IMG/VR virus record: IMGVR_UViG_3300031951_001453
Coordinates: 1 to 20,874 of that record
Strand: one strand, 5' to 3'
DNA: 20,874 nt
From: a virus
Shown: in pieces, positions 1 through 4,877 of the stretch
How the letters are laid out: each line of letters starts with the position of its first letter
Position numbering within the stretch: position 1 is the first letter of the stretch
Notes under the pieces: model-generated
Databases searched by the model: none
Seen by the model: the letters and a program-made list of their open reading frames with translations, nothing else
What the model was told of the DNA's origin: nothing
Made by a program: the position numbers and the translations under genes

Positions 1-567
1 AAATTCAATGAACGGTGTGTACTTTTCAATTCTTCTTTTCCATGATGGCCAAACAACATCATCTGTTATTTTTTTAGACCACATAGGCAAGAAATTCATA
101 ATGTTATTAAGTATACACACCGTTTCAAAATTTATGGTGTTGTAAGTCAACTCTTTTAAGAGTAACGGATACTGACCATCTTCTACCACCAACATTTCAT
201 TTGGTGTTTGTGTTGCGTTGAGAAGACCTATTATATCTTGTTCGAATCTATAAGTCAAGCTCTGATTTCTTTTTTGCCATTGTTTGTATGTTTCTTCACC
301 TTCCAGATTGGCAATCTCACCAATCCAATTAGATTCGGTAACAAGAAAGTTGGAGACATAAAAGTTCTTCAAGTCATCCAGTTTGTATTTACGGGATAAC
401 TTGTAGAATGTGTACTTATCTTTCCTGATGGCAAAGTTATCTCTGGTAACGTTGGTCTTACCGTGATACTTAAAATAATCGTAGCTATCAGTAGTAAAAT
501 GAAGTTTAATGGCATTATATAAAGCAAAGGCTGAGAATCCAGAACCTTCTTCAAGCGAAAAAATCAT
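1..567 (-). CDS. 59: gp59-like loader of replicative helicase (partial, C-terminus beyond left edge)
   Basis: The frame is open from the ATG at 567 to the window edge, 189 codons, and the C-terminus is missing. The translation has the pattern of T4 gp59, the helicase assembly factor that loads gp41 onto gp32-coated forked DNA. It begins with a FALYNAIKLHF segment, followed by KYTFYKLSRKYKLDDLKNF (about residues 52-70), then VSNFLVTESNWIGEI, which resembles the gp59 segment around ISNLVANQDAWIGDI, and then a basic, aromatic helical stretch. T4 gp59 is 217 residues, so only the last 30 or so should be missing. The ATG overlaps the gp33 stop as ATGA, so translation is probably coupled. In T4 the order is 33-59-32, so a gp32-like ssDNA-binding protein gene is expected just beyond the edge. 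The assignment comes from recalled sequence similarity and gene order; no profile search was run. Confidence 0.85.
   Translation of the reverse strand, partial: MIFSLEEGSGFSAFALYNAIKLHFTTDSYDYFKYHGKTNVTRDNFAIRKDKYTFYKLSRKYKLDDLKNFYVSNFLVTESNWIGEIANLEGEETYKQWQKRNQSLTYRFEQDIIGLLNATQTPNEMLVVEDGQYPLLLKELTYNTINFETVCILNNIMNFLPMWSKKITDDVVWPSWKRRIEKYTPFIEF
230..258 (-). promoter_or_regulatory. sigma70-like promoter inside gene 59
   Basis: Reading on the minus strand, TTGACT (258-253) is followed after 17 nt by TATAAT (235-230). This is 5/6 plus 6/6 consensus with ideal spacing. It lies in coding sequence and would start transcripts near 223, giving an mRNA for the next gene to the left, expected to be gene 32. 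In AT-leaning coding DNA a chance match is possible. Confidence 0.4.
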
Positions 568-785
568 AACGGCAAAGATGCACTTCTTTTCAATAGGTTT
601 AATTCTTGGGCTTCTTCACGAATCTTGGCCTTCAAAGCATTGGAGACCAATGATGATGCAACATCGACCTCCATGCCTGTTTGCTCACAATGGTGAATGA
701 TAGCATCCATGTGTGTGCCTCCCAAGGTGTATGACAACTTGGTAATCATTTCACTAAAATCATTAATCTCTGTTTTCGTAGGCAC
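564..785 (-). CDS. 33: gp33-like late-transcription coactivator
   Basis: This is a 73-residue protein with a GTG start at 785. The Shine-Dalgarno sequence AAGGA lies 5 nt upstream, and the start is 2 nt past the stop of the wall-hydrolase gene. The central and C-terminal part (THMDAIIHHCEQTGMEVDVA, then SNALKAKIREEAQELNLL) matches the recalled pattern of T4-family gp33, the small protein that bridges the RNA polymerase beta-flap and the sliding clamp to activate late promoters with sigma gp55. It is shorter than T4 gp33 (112 residues) and lacks the N-terminal part. Position directly upstream of gene 59 supports the call, because T4 has the same 33-59 order. TAAATA-like late motifs elsewhere in the window are consistent with this system. 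The gp55 sigma gene is not in this window. Confidence 0.8.
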   Translation of the reverse strand: MPTKTEINDFSEMITKLSYTLGGTHMDAIIHHCEQTGMEVDVASSLVSNALKAKIREEAQELNLLKRSASLPL

Positions 786-787
786 GA

Positions 788-1279
788 TTATCCTTTTGTA
801 TAAAAAATGTGGTTGCCAATCTTCTTAACCATTCTGATATTGGTCCAACCGGGGTTTACATAGACTGCATGGTAGAACATTGCCTTGGCCTTGGCAAGCT
901 CTCGGTGTAGTACCGATTCCGTTATTGCCCTTTTAGCAATGTATAGGCATTCTTCCCATGCATAGGTGTCTCTCACTGGACCTACATTCTCACAAGTCCA
1001 TGAGAATTGGCAGGTTGAACCAGTTTTCTGGTAAACAACACCGCAAAAATCAGATGGATATTTCTTGCTGTTTGCACGATTGATGGTGACCTGTGCAACG
1101 GCCAATTTTCCTTCATGTGATTCTCTTGCTGCTTCATAGTAAATATTTTTTGCAATACAAAGAACCTGTTTGTTAATATCTGCACCAACTTGTTGATTGA
1201 CTGAAGGTTCATATTGCTTGGCAGAAATGGGTATGCATAACGAGGTAAATACAATCAATAAAGTTTTTGACAACTTCAT
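788..1279 (-). CDS. secreted SleB-type cell-wall hydrolase
   Basis: This 163-residue protein starts at ATG 1279, which has AAGGAG 5 nt upstream; an in-frame upstream extension to 1315 would lack this. Residues 1-20 form a Sec signal peptide (Lys-rich start, hydrophobic LLIVFTSLCIPISA, cut after Ala). Mature residues 38-163 match the SleB/Hydrolase_2 domain: CIAKNIYYEA with the probable catalytic Glu49, then VAQVTINRA, a FCGVVYQ segment, CQFSW, AMFYHAVYVNPGW and IGNHIFY. This family cleaves peptidoglycan glycan strands, so the protein probably acts in the periplasm as the endolysin or a wall-remodelling enzyme. The signal peptide would allow export without a holin. Several Cys residues (40, 79, 90, 96, 111) may form disulfides. 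A stem-loop precedes the gene. The family call is confident; the role as main endolysin is inference, and no holin was recognised in the window. Confidence 0.85.
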   Translation of the reverse strand: MKLSKTLLIVFTSLCIPISAKQYEPSVNQQVGADINKQVLCIAKNIYYEAARESHEGKLAVAQVTINRANSKKYPSDFCGVVYQKTGSTCQFSWTCENVGPVRDTYAWEECLYIAKRAITESVLHRELAKAKAMFYHAVYVNPGWTNIRMVKKIGNHIFYTKG

Positions 1280-1298
1280 TTGTTCTCCTTGTGTGTGT

Positions 1299-1315
1299 TT
1301 GGGGTTAGACCCCAA
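1299..1315 (-). other. short GC-rich stem-loop upstream of the wall hydrolase
   Basis: TTGGGGT and ACCCCAA form a perfect 7-bp stem with a 3-nt loop. It lies between the stop of the 1319-1591 gene and the AAGGAG of the wall-hydrolase gene. No T-run follows on either strand, so it is more likely an mRNA-stability or processing element than an intrinsic terminator. Confidence 0.45.
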
Positions 1316-1318
1316 CCC

Positions 1319-1591
1319 TCAGGCCGATTTCTTGGTAACTTTTGGAGTTTCCATAGGAAGATTAGACACGAAACCATTCAAGGTTTGGGCCTTGCTAATA
1401 ATTTCTATCTCTGAGGGAGTTTGTGGTAAAGCCGGATGTAGGGGTGGTGGTTCACCTTTGGCTTTTGCTGCGTCACATTGAGTGTTCCATTCTTGCGAAA
1501 TTTTATCTCTTTGTGCGTTATACTCATCATATATCATATCTCTAGCCATTTTTAAAAGCTCAAGACGAATTTCAAAGGGTGTCATTGACAT
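1319..1591 (-). CDS. small conserved phage protein, function unknown
   Basis: The protein has 90 residues from ATG 1591. AGGAG sits 6 nt upstream, so this start is preferred over the in-frame ATG at 1645, which has no ribosome site and would lie on top of a possible late promoter. The N-terminal half is helical and charged (MSMTPFEIRLELLKMARDMI). A Pro-rich linker (GEPPPLHPALPQTP) follows, then a helix starting SEIEIISKAQTLNGFV and a basic end. I recall similar MTPFE.R-type short proteins in T4-like phages of aquatic bacteria but know no function. Its leader (ACACACAGGAG) resembles that of the downstream wall hydrolase (ACACACAAGGAG), suggesting shared translation control or an old duplication of the leader. 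It lies between the outer-membrane protein gene and the wall hydrolase gene. Confidence 0.7.
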   Translation of the reverse strand: MSMTPFEIRLELLKMARDMIYDEYNAQRDKISQEWNTQCDAAKAKGEPPPLHPALPQTPSEIEIISKAQTLNGFVSNLPMETPKVTKKSA

Positions 1592-1648
1592 GGTTTTCTC
1601 CTGTGTGTAAAGTGTGGGGGTTTTTATTGGGAACCCATAACCCATTGA

Positions 1649-1656
1649 CTATTTAG
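1649..1656 (-). promoter_or_regulatory. possible T4-type late promoter (CTAAATAG)
   Basis: CTAAATAG on the minus strand resembles the T4 late -10 motif TATAAATA. It would give a leader of about 45-50 nt for the gene starting at 1591. Its TAA is also the stop codon of the outer-membrane protein gene, so part of the match is constrained by coding and it may be coincidental. Confidence 0.3.
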
Positions 1657-2189
1657 AATCCTACGGATACTGTAAGTCCTACTGCACGTTCTTGAATGTC
1701 TTGATAGCTTTGGCTAACACCCAAACCAACAGATACTTTGCTGATAACTGGCATGTCGTAAGTAGCAAATACTACAGATTGTTTTGGATTTGCGCTGTCC
1801 CAGTTTACACGGGTCTTAGCACCAGCCATGGCATAACCAGGACCAACCTTAACGCCAGCGTTTGCACCAACTAGACCATACTCATATGGTTTTGCACCGT
1901 TACCACCATTATCGAATCCAACACCAACAAATGGGTTGATACCGAAAACTGTCTTACCTGCGGTAAGTTCCAAACTATTGAACATAGATTGGTTATCATT
2001 GGTACGTGCATTACGATTTTGTAATCCAAGATTCAAACCACCTAATGTAGTACCAGCACGAACATATTGTGCGATACTTTGTTGGTTGCTTACTCGGTTA
2101 GTAACTTGGTCAACACCATACGAAACAAAACCACCGGCCTGTGCGGCTGCGGCGACTGCAATTAAACTTGCGATTGCGATTTTCTTCAT
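1653..2189 (-). CDS. exported beta-barrel-like outer-membrane protein
   Basis: The protein has 178 residues, and AAGGAG lies 5 nt before the ATG. Residues 1-18 are a textbook Sec signal peptide (MKKIAIASLIAVAAAAQA) cut before GG. The mature part of about 160 residues has no hydrophobic helix. It shows alternating small/aromatic strands separated by polar loops: QYVRAGTTLGGLNLGL, TAGKTVFGINPFVGVGF, YEYGLVGANAGVKVG, AMAGAKTRVNW, VGLTVSVGF. The chain ends in Phe, the usual C-terminal signal for insertion by the BAM complex. The length suits an eight-stranded barrel. A phage gene of this type could change the host surface, for example to block superinfection, or could assist lysis; both are inference. 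It lies upstream of the small protein and wall hydrolase on the same strand. A sigma70-like promoter and a terminator-like hairpin precede it. No specific family was recognised. Confidence 0.75.
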   Translation of the reverse strand: MKKIAIASLIAVAAAAQAGGFVSYGVDQVTNRVSNQQSIAQYVRAGTTLGGLNLGLQNRNARTNDNQSMFNSLELTAGKTVFGINPFVGVGFDNGGNGAKPYEYGLVGANAGVKVGPGYAMAGAKTRVNWDSANPKQSVVFATYDMPVISKVSVGLGVSQSYQDIQERAVGLTVSVGF

Positions 2190-2204
2190 TAAAACTCCTT
2201 AGTT

Positions 2205-2243
2205 AAAAAAATGGTTGGTTATTCTGTTACGAGGAAACCAACC
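2205..2243 (-). terminator. intrinsic-terminator-like hairpin in the leader of the barrel gene
   Basis: On the minus strand, GGTTGGTT (2243-2236) pairs perfectly with AACCAACC (2220-2213) around a 15-nt loop, and one base later a run of seven T follows (2211-2205). The barrel gene's Shine-Dalgarno sequence begins only a few bases downstream. It could end transcripts coming from the tmRNA promoter, which run antisense to the homing endonuclease, or it could attenuate the barrel gene. The large loop makes it a moderate terminator. Confidence 0.5.
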
Positions 2244-2282
2244 GAAACCCTAAGTAAATGCGAACTTGAAAGTTTGCTTTTA

Positions 2283-2290
2283 CTAAATAC
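2283..2290 (+). promoter_or_regulatory. possible late promoter for the homing endonuclease (CTAAATAC)
   Basis: CTAAATAC on the plus strand resembles the T4-type late -10 motif. It lies 24 nt before the endonuclease ATG, with a strong GGAGG (2303-2307) in between, so the leader would be short. No good sigma70 -35/-10 pair was seen for this gene. Confidence 0.35.
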
Positions 2291-2319
2291 ATTATATATC
2301 TTGGAGGATAATAATGCAA
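2291..2319 (-). promoter_or_regulatory. sigma70-like promoter for the barrel gene
   Basis: On the minus strand TTGCAT (2319-2314) is followed after 17 nt by a perfect TATAAT (2296-2291). Start would be near 2284, giving a leader of about 95 nt that contains the terminator-like hairpin at 2205-2243. The -35 overlaps the first codons of the divergent homing endonuclease and matches only the TTG part of the consensus. Confidence 0.4.
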
Positions 2320-2754
2320 TACTTTTTATACATCTGGTACGACAATTGCCGAAAAATGTTCTATGTTGGTATGCATGAAGGACAAATAACCGATGGTTAT
2401 GTATCTTCATCCCGTTGGTTTAACGGAGAATATCAATATAGACCAAATGATTTCAAACGTAAAATTATCAAAACCTTTAATGATAGGAAGTCAGCCAGAA
2501 AAGAAGAGGTAAGACTACTTCGTATGATTAAAGAATCTGAGTTTGGTAAAAAATACTACAATCTCAAAAATGGTCGTAAGAAAGGTTCTATTCCTATAAA
2601 CAAAGGTAAACCAATGTCAATTGAACAACGACAAAAACTTAGTTTAATTAAACTTGGAAAACCTTCTGCAAGAAAAGGCATTCCAAATAAAGTTAAAGTA
2701 GATTGTTTGGTTAATAAGGAACAACCTACAAATCCCCATTCGATTACCGTTTAA
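2314..2754 (+). CDS. GIY-YIG-type homing endonuclease with NUMOD3 motif
   Basis: This 146-residue protein is the only convincing plus-strand protein gene. It has GGAGG 6 nt before the ATG. The N-terminal part (YFLYIWYDNC, then MFYVGMHEG and YVSSSRWF) fits a divergent GIY-YIG nuclease fold, with the paired Tyr motifs at about residues 3-6 and 17-21. A basic helical region follows (KRKIIKTFNDRKSARKEEV, Glu64/65 candidate metal ligands). A NUMOD3 DNA-binding motif lies at about 92-122 (NKGKPMSIEQRQKLSLIKLG, then KPSARKG), typical of phage homing endonucleases. The gene converges with the tmRNA gene. Its last codons and stop (2739-2754) are the antisense of tmRNA helix 5, and its TAA shares bases with the tag stop. 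It is probably a free-standing mobile endonuclease that spread into the tmRNA locus. The target site is unknown; I infer it lies in or near the tmRNA gene. Confidence 0.8.
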   Translation: MQYFLYIWYDNCRKMFYVGMHEGQITDGYVSSSRWFNGEYQYRPNDFKRKIIKTFNDRKSARKEEVRLLRMIKESEFGKKYYNLKNGRKKGSIPINKGKPMSIEQRQKLSLIKLGKPSARKGIPNKVKVDCLVNKEQPTNPHSITV

Positions 2755-2869
2755 GCGGCAAGAGCGAAGCGGCTATCATTAGCTGCGTTTACTTTGATTT
2801 AGTTTTAACATCTTCTCTGATGAGCTGTCCACTTCTGTACTTGTTGCCCTGTCGAAACTATGCAGCCCC
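2739..2869 (-). ncRNA. ssrA: permuted tmRNA, coding (mRNA-like) piece
   Basis: The minus strand from 2869 reads GGGGCTGCATAGTTTCGACA, then GGG: the conserved 5' end of tmRNA, with the acceptor half GGGGCTG and the GTTTCGACAGGG D-domain. A CAGAA further on (2834-2830) can pair with TTCTG in the acceptor piece as part of helix P2. Next comes the tag frame (2786-2751), then helix 5: TTGCCG-CTTAAA-CGGTAA with the stop codon in the loop, extended by TTCG/CGAA across a small internal loop (ending at 2739). The true 3' end is unknown. It may stop soon after helix 5, as in two-piece tmRNAs that have lost pseudoknots, or continue into sequence antisense to the homing endonuclease. A 8-bp stem (AGGTTGTT/AACAATCT) lies just beyond. 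The acceptor-piece gene lies upstream, so the gene is circularly permuted. Confidence 0.9.
2751..2786 (-). other. tmRNA tag-peptide reading frame
   Basis: Following TAAAC, the frame from a GCA resume codon (2786-2784) reads AANDSRFALAA and stops at TAA (2753-2751). The TAAAC-GCA junction parallels TAGTC-GCA of E. coli tmRNA. The ALAA end is the degron recognised by ClpXP, ClpAP and related proteases. ANDSRFALAA is close to the betaproteobacterial ANDERFALAA type as I recall it. The resume codon could instead be the following GCT; experiment would decide. Confidence 0.85.
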
Positions 2870-2955
2870 ATCAAAAGTATACTGGTTTGGATTATTTGGA
2901 TGTCCGTGATACCTTAGTCATCTTCATTATCGCACGGCGCAGACCTTTATACTTT
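2870..2955 (-). other. intervening segment of the permuted tmRNA precursor
   Basis: These 86 nt separate the acceptor-piece CCA end (2956) from the coding-piece 5' end (2869) and should be cut out of the precursor. The two ends pair. The acceptor stem CAGCTCC/GGGGCTG (7 bp) continues as A-T, one C-A mismatch, C-G, then AAAAGTATA (2956-2948) with TATACTTTT (2881-2873): 18 pairs over 19 positions. A CCGTG/CACGG stem can form within. No protein frame was recognised. Confidence 0.8.
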
Positions 2956-3021
2956 TGGTGGAGCTGGGGGGATTTGCACCCCCGTCCAGAACACTTTTCT
3001 AGTTGCTTCATACAACCATAA
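2956..3021 (-). ncRNA. ssrA: permuted tmRNA, acceptor piece
   Basis: The piece ends GGGGGTGCAAATCCCCC, then CAGCTCC, A and an encoded CCA (2958-2956): a T-arm with a 5-bp stem and 7-nt loop, the 3' acceptor half, discriminator A and CCA. The acceptor half pairs with GGGGCTG of the coding piece over 7 bp, including the G3-U pair that marks alanine identity for AlaRS. TTCTGGAC just 5' of the T-arm matches the usual tmRNA context and can pair with CAGAA of the coding piece. GTTG...CAAC may form a small hairpin near the 5' end. The 5' end near 3021 is estimated from the promoter. The T-loop has G where U55 is usual. Encoding this piece upstream of the coding piece is the two-piece tmRNA arrangement. 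Confidence 0.9.
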
Positions 3022-3027
3022 CTTCAC

Positions 3028-3056
3028 ATTATAACACAATAAAATTAGTTTGTCAA
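3028..3056 (-). promoter_or_regulatory. full-consensus sigma70 promoter for the tmRNA
   Basis: On the minus strand, TTGACA (3056-3051), a 17-nt spacer and TATAAT (3033-3028) match the housekeeping consensus at all 12 positions. Initiation about 7 nt downstream of the -10 gives a start near 3021, just before the acceptor piece. The -35 lies only a few bases before the end of the upstream gene, whose stop codon (3045-3047) is inside the spacer. Confidence 0.9.
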
Positions 3057-3707
3057 TTTTTTTTCAGTAACTTCACCAATTAGTTGGTTAGTATTTGCTG
3101 AGGTCACTATTTTTTCAAATCCAATTTTAAGTGGATCATTACTTCCAACCAACATAAACGATTGTTCTGGAATTAATCCAATTTGTTGCAATGCTTTCCA
3201 TGTATGAGGATTTGACATTGCATTACGAAGTTTTGCAGGTGATGGATGTCCGAATGTCATAACCTCCGCATAAATTTCTTTACCAATCATTGCAGTAAAT
3301 TCATTAGCCGCATTAGCCTCAAACATTTCTTCATCAGTATATGGTGTACCATCTGGATGTTTTATTCTGGTTGGTTCAGCAATCTCATAACATTCTGCCA
3401 ATAATTTTTCTAAAATTTTAATCTCTTGTCTATTCAATTCAAATGCTTCATTCTGAATCTGTAAACTAGATTCAAATTCTAAAATGTCCGCTTCCATGCT
3501 AAGTATAACATGTGGTAATGCATTAGTATCTTTTAAATTTTGCAATTCCATTAGTTTTGCTCGATGTTTCATTTCTGAAACTTTTTCCAATTCGGCCGAG
3601 CGAAGCCTACCTTCCAAAAACCCTTTTAGAGTTTTAATCTTTTCCCAAACCGTTTCACCAATTACTTGATAACGATAGTTAAATTCAGAATTTAATTTTG
3701 CTGGCAT
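3045..3707 (-). CDS. unknown protein following the tail-repeat gene
   Basis: The protein has 220 residues from ATG 3707, with GGAG 7 nt upstream; the in-frame TTG just before it is a less likely start. There is no signal peptide or membrane segment. The N-terminal half is strongly helical and charged with heptad-like spacing (WEKIKTLKGFLEGRLRSAE, later NRQEIKILEKLLAECYEIA), suggesting a coiled coil. The second half is mixed, with a PDGTPYTDEEM loop and a helical SPAKLRNAMSNPHTWKAL segment. I do not recognise the family. Its place immediately downstream of the putative tail gene, with only an A/T-rich 30-nt gap, suggests a tail or tail-assembly accessory protein, but this is positional inference. 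The 3' end carries the tmRNA promoter. Confidence 0.75.
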   Translation of the reverse strand: MPAKLNSEFNYRYQVIGETVWEKIKTLKGFLEGRLRSAELEKVSEMKHRAKLMELQNLKDTNALPHVILSMEADILEFESSLQIQNEAFELNRQEIKILEKLLAECYEIAEPTRIKHPDGTPYTDEEMFEANAANEFTAMIGKEIYAEVMTFGHPSPAKLRNAMSNPHTWKALQQIGLIPEQSFMLVGSNDPLKIGFEKIVTSANTNQLIGEVTEKKLTN

Positions 3708-3737
3708 CAAACCACTCCATAAAAAAATAAAAAAATA

Positions 3738-4853
3738 TTAAACGAAATTTGAATATGCAACACCAGCTACAGCTGTTTTGGTTGTGCCGAGATTAGTGCC
3801 ACTGGTGATGAATGATCCTAAACTATTCAATCTTAAAGCTCCAGTTAAACCGTTGAAAACACCAGAGCTAGTACCCCATGCAAATGTTGCATTAGTGACA
3901 TTATATGTACAACCAGTATGATATGAACGACCTGTCACTGTGGTTGTATACTGAGCAAGTGTAACACCACCTTCCATCAAACTTAATCCATTTGTCCAAC
4001 CACCAAGTGCAGTTGTTTGACCACCAAAAAAAGCTGCTTTAGTGTCGCCATAACCAGCTGCAGCTAAGAAGTGTCTAGCTGTAGTACCTGTGGCGATTGT
4101 ATCACTACCAATAACGCCAGTATTTGTTACTTGATTAAAGGAGTTTAAGAATGTTAGTGTACTATTGCTATTAAGAATAGCTCCAAAAGCAAATACAGCT
4201 TTATCATAACTATGTGGCGCACATGCAGCACCCCATCTATATGCGGCGGAAGTGTTGTTATCACTACCAAGAACGCCAGTATTTGTTATCAAATTAAATA
4301 CATTTATTACACCATTTACAGGTGTTGCAGGTCCATTATTTCCAGCAAAACCAAAACCAACAATTGCTTTGTCGTAACCATATTTGCTACCAGAAGATTC
4401 TGTTCTAGGTGTACCAACTATTGAAGTGTCGCTAGCTACTACACCAGTGTTTGAAATTAAGTTGCTTAAGTTTTTATAAGCTGGTGATTGACCTCTGTAT
4501 ATACCATATACAACAATGCCTTTATCAAGTCCATATGATGTGCCAACAGCACTTTCTCTACCTGGGCCAGCTGTTGTAACATCAGCAGCAATCGAACCCG
4601 AATTCGACAATTTATTACTTACATTGATAGGTATAACACTACCGCCTTGAGTTCCAAAAACAAAGATTCCGTATATGGTCGCACCTCTGTATTTTGAAAA
4701 CAAATTAAACATTTGAAATGGCGGAGCATTTACTCTAGACAACTGACGAACATCTAGCTGACCCAAACCAATCGTGTCAGTTTCATTTTTTCCCAATTCA
4801 ACATTTATATCAGATAAACTGATTGGACCTGTTCCTGCTGCCCTTGTTACCAT
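3738..4853 (-). CDS. Kelch-like repeat protein, probable tail fibre or receptor-binding protein
   Basis: The protein has 371 residues; AAGGA lies 7 nt before the ATG. Residues 1-55 form a distinct N-terminal segment (GPISLSDINVELGKN, then LSRVNAPPFQMFNLFSKYRG), like adaptor ends of phage tail proteins with SLSDI motifs. From about residue 60 the rest is built from roughly 50-residue repeats whose clearest strand is DKAIVGFG or similar (near 61, 110, 161, 217, 271, 320 and a partial one near 360). Each is linked by NLI(S/T)NTGV.(A/G)SD turns. This looks like a six- or seven-bladed beta-propeller. Repeats rich in Gly, Ser, Thr and Asn and free of charge are usual in surface-exposed phage receptor-binding proteins. 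The tail assignment is inferred. A late-promoter-like motif precedes it. Confidence 0.75.
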   Translation of the reverse strand: MVTRAAGTGPISLSDINVELGKNETDTIGLGQLDVRQLSRVNAPPFQMFNLFSKYRGATIYGIFVFGTQGGSVIPINVSNKLSNSGSIAADVTTAGPGRESAVGTSYGLDKGIVVYGIYRGQSPAYKNLSNLISNTGVVASDTSIVGTPRTESSGSKYGYDKAIVGFGFAGNNGPATPVNGVINVFNLITNTGVLGSDNNTSAAYRWGAACAPHSYDKAVFAFGAILNSNSTLTFLNSFNQVTNTGVIGSDTIATGTTARHFLAAAGYGDTKAAFFGGQTTALGGWTNGLSLMEGGVTLAQYTTTVTGRSYHTGCTYNVTNATFAWGTSSGVFNGLTGALRLNSLGSFITSGTNLGTTKTAVAGVAYSNFV

Positions 4854-4877
4854 TTATTTTTCCTTGTTTTTATTATC

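Noticed and set aside
369-554. 61-codon hydrophobic minus-strand frame
   Set aside because: Lies entirely within gene 59 in another frame; the gp59 match is clear.
1299-1315. Intrinsic terminator before the wall hydrolase
   Set aside because: The 7-bp hairpin is good but no T-run follows on either strand; kept only as a stem-loop.
2863-2985. A tRNA gene read from the T-arm and CCA region
   Set aside because: No anticodon arm or normal D-arm in order; the acceptor halves are in permuted order with a tag frame, so it is tmRNA.
3711-3737. Terminator after the tail-repeat gene, from the T-rich minus-strand stretch
   Set aside because: There are two T7 runs but no stable stem before them.
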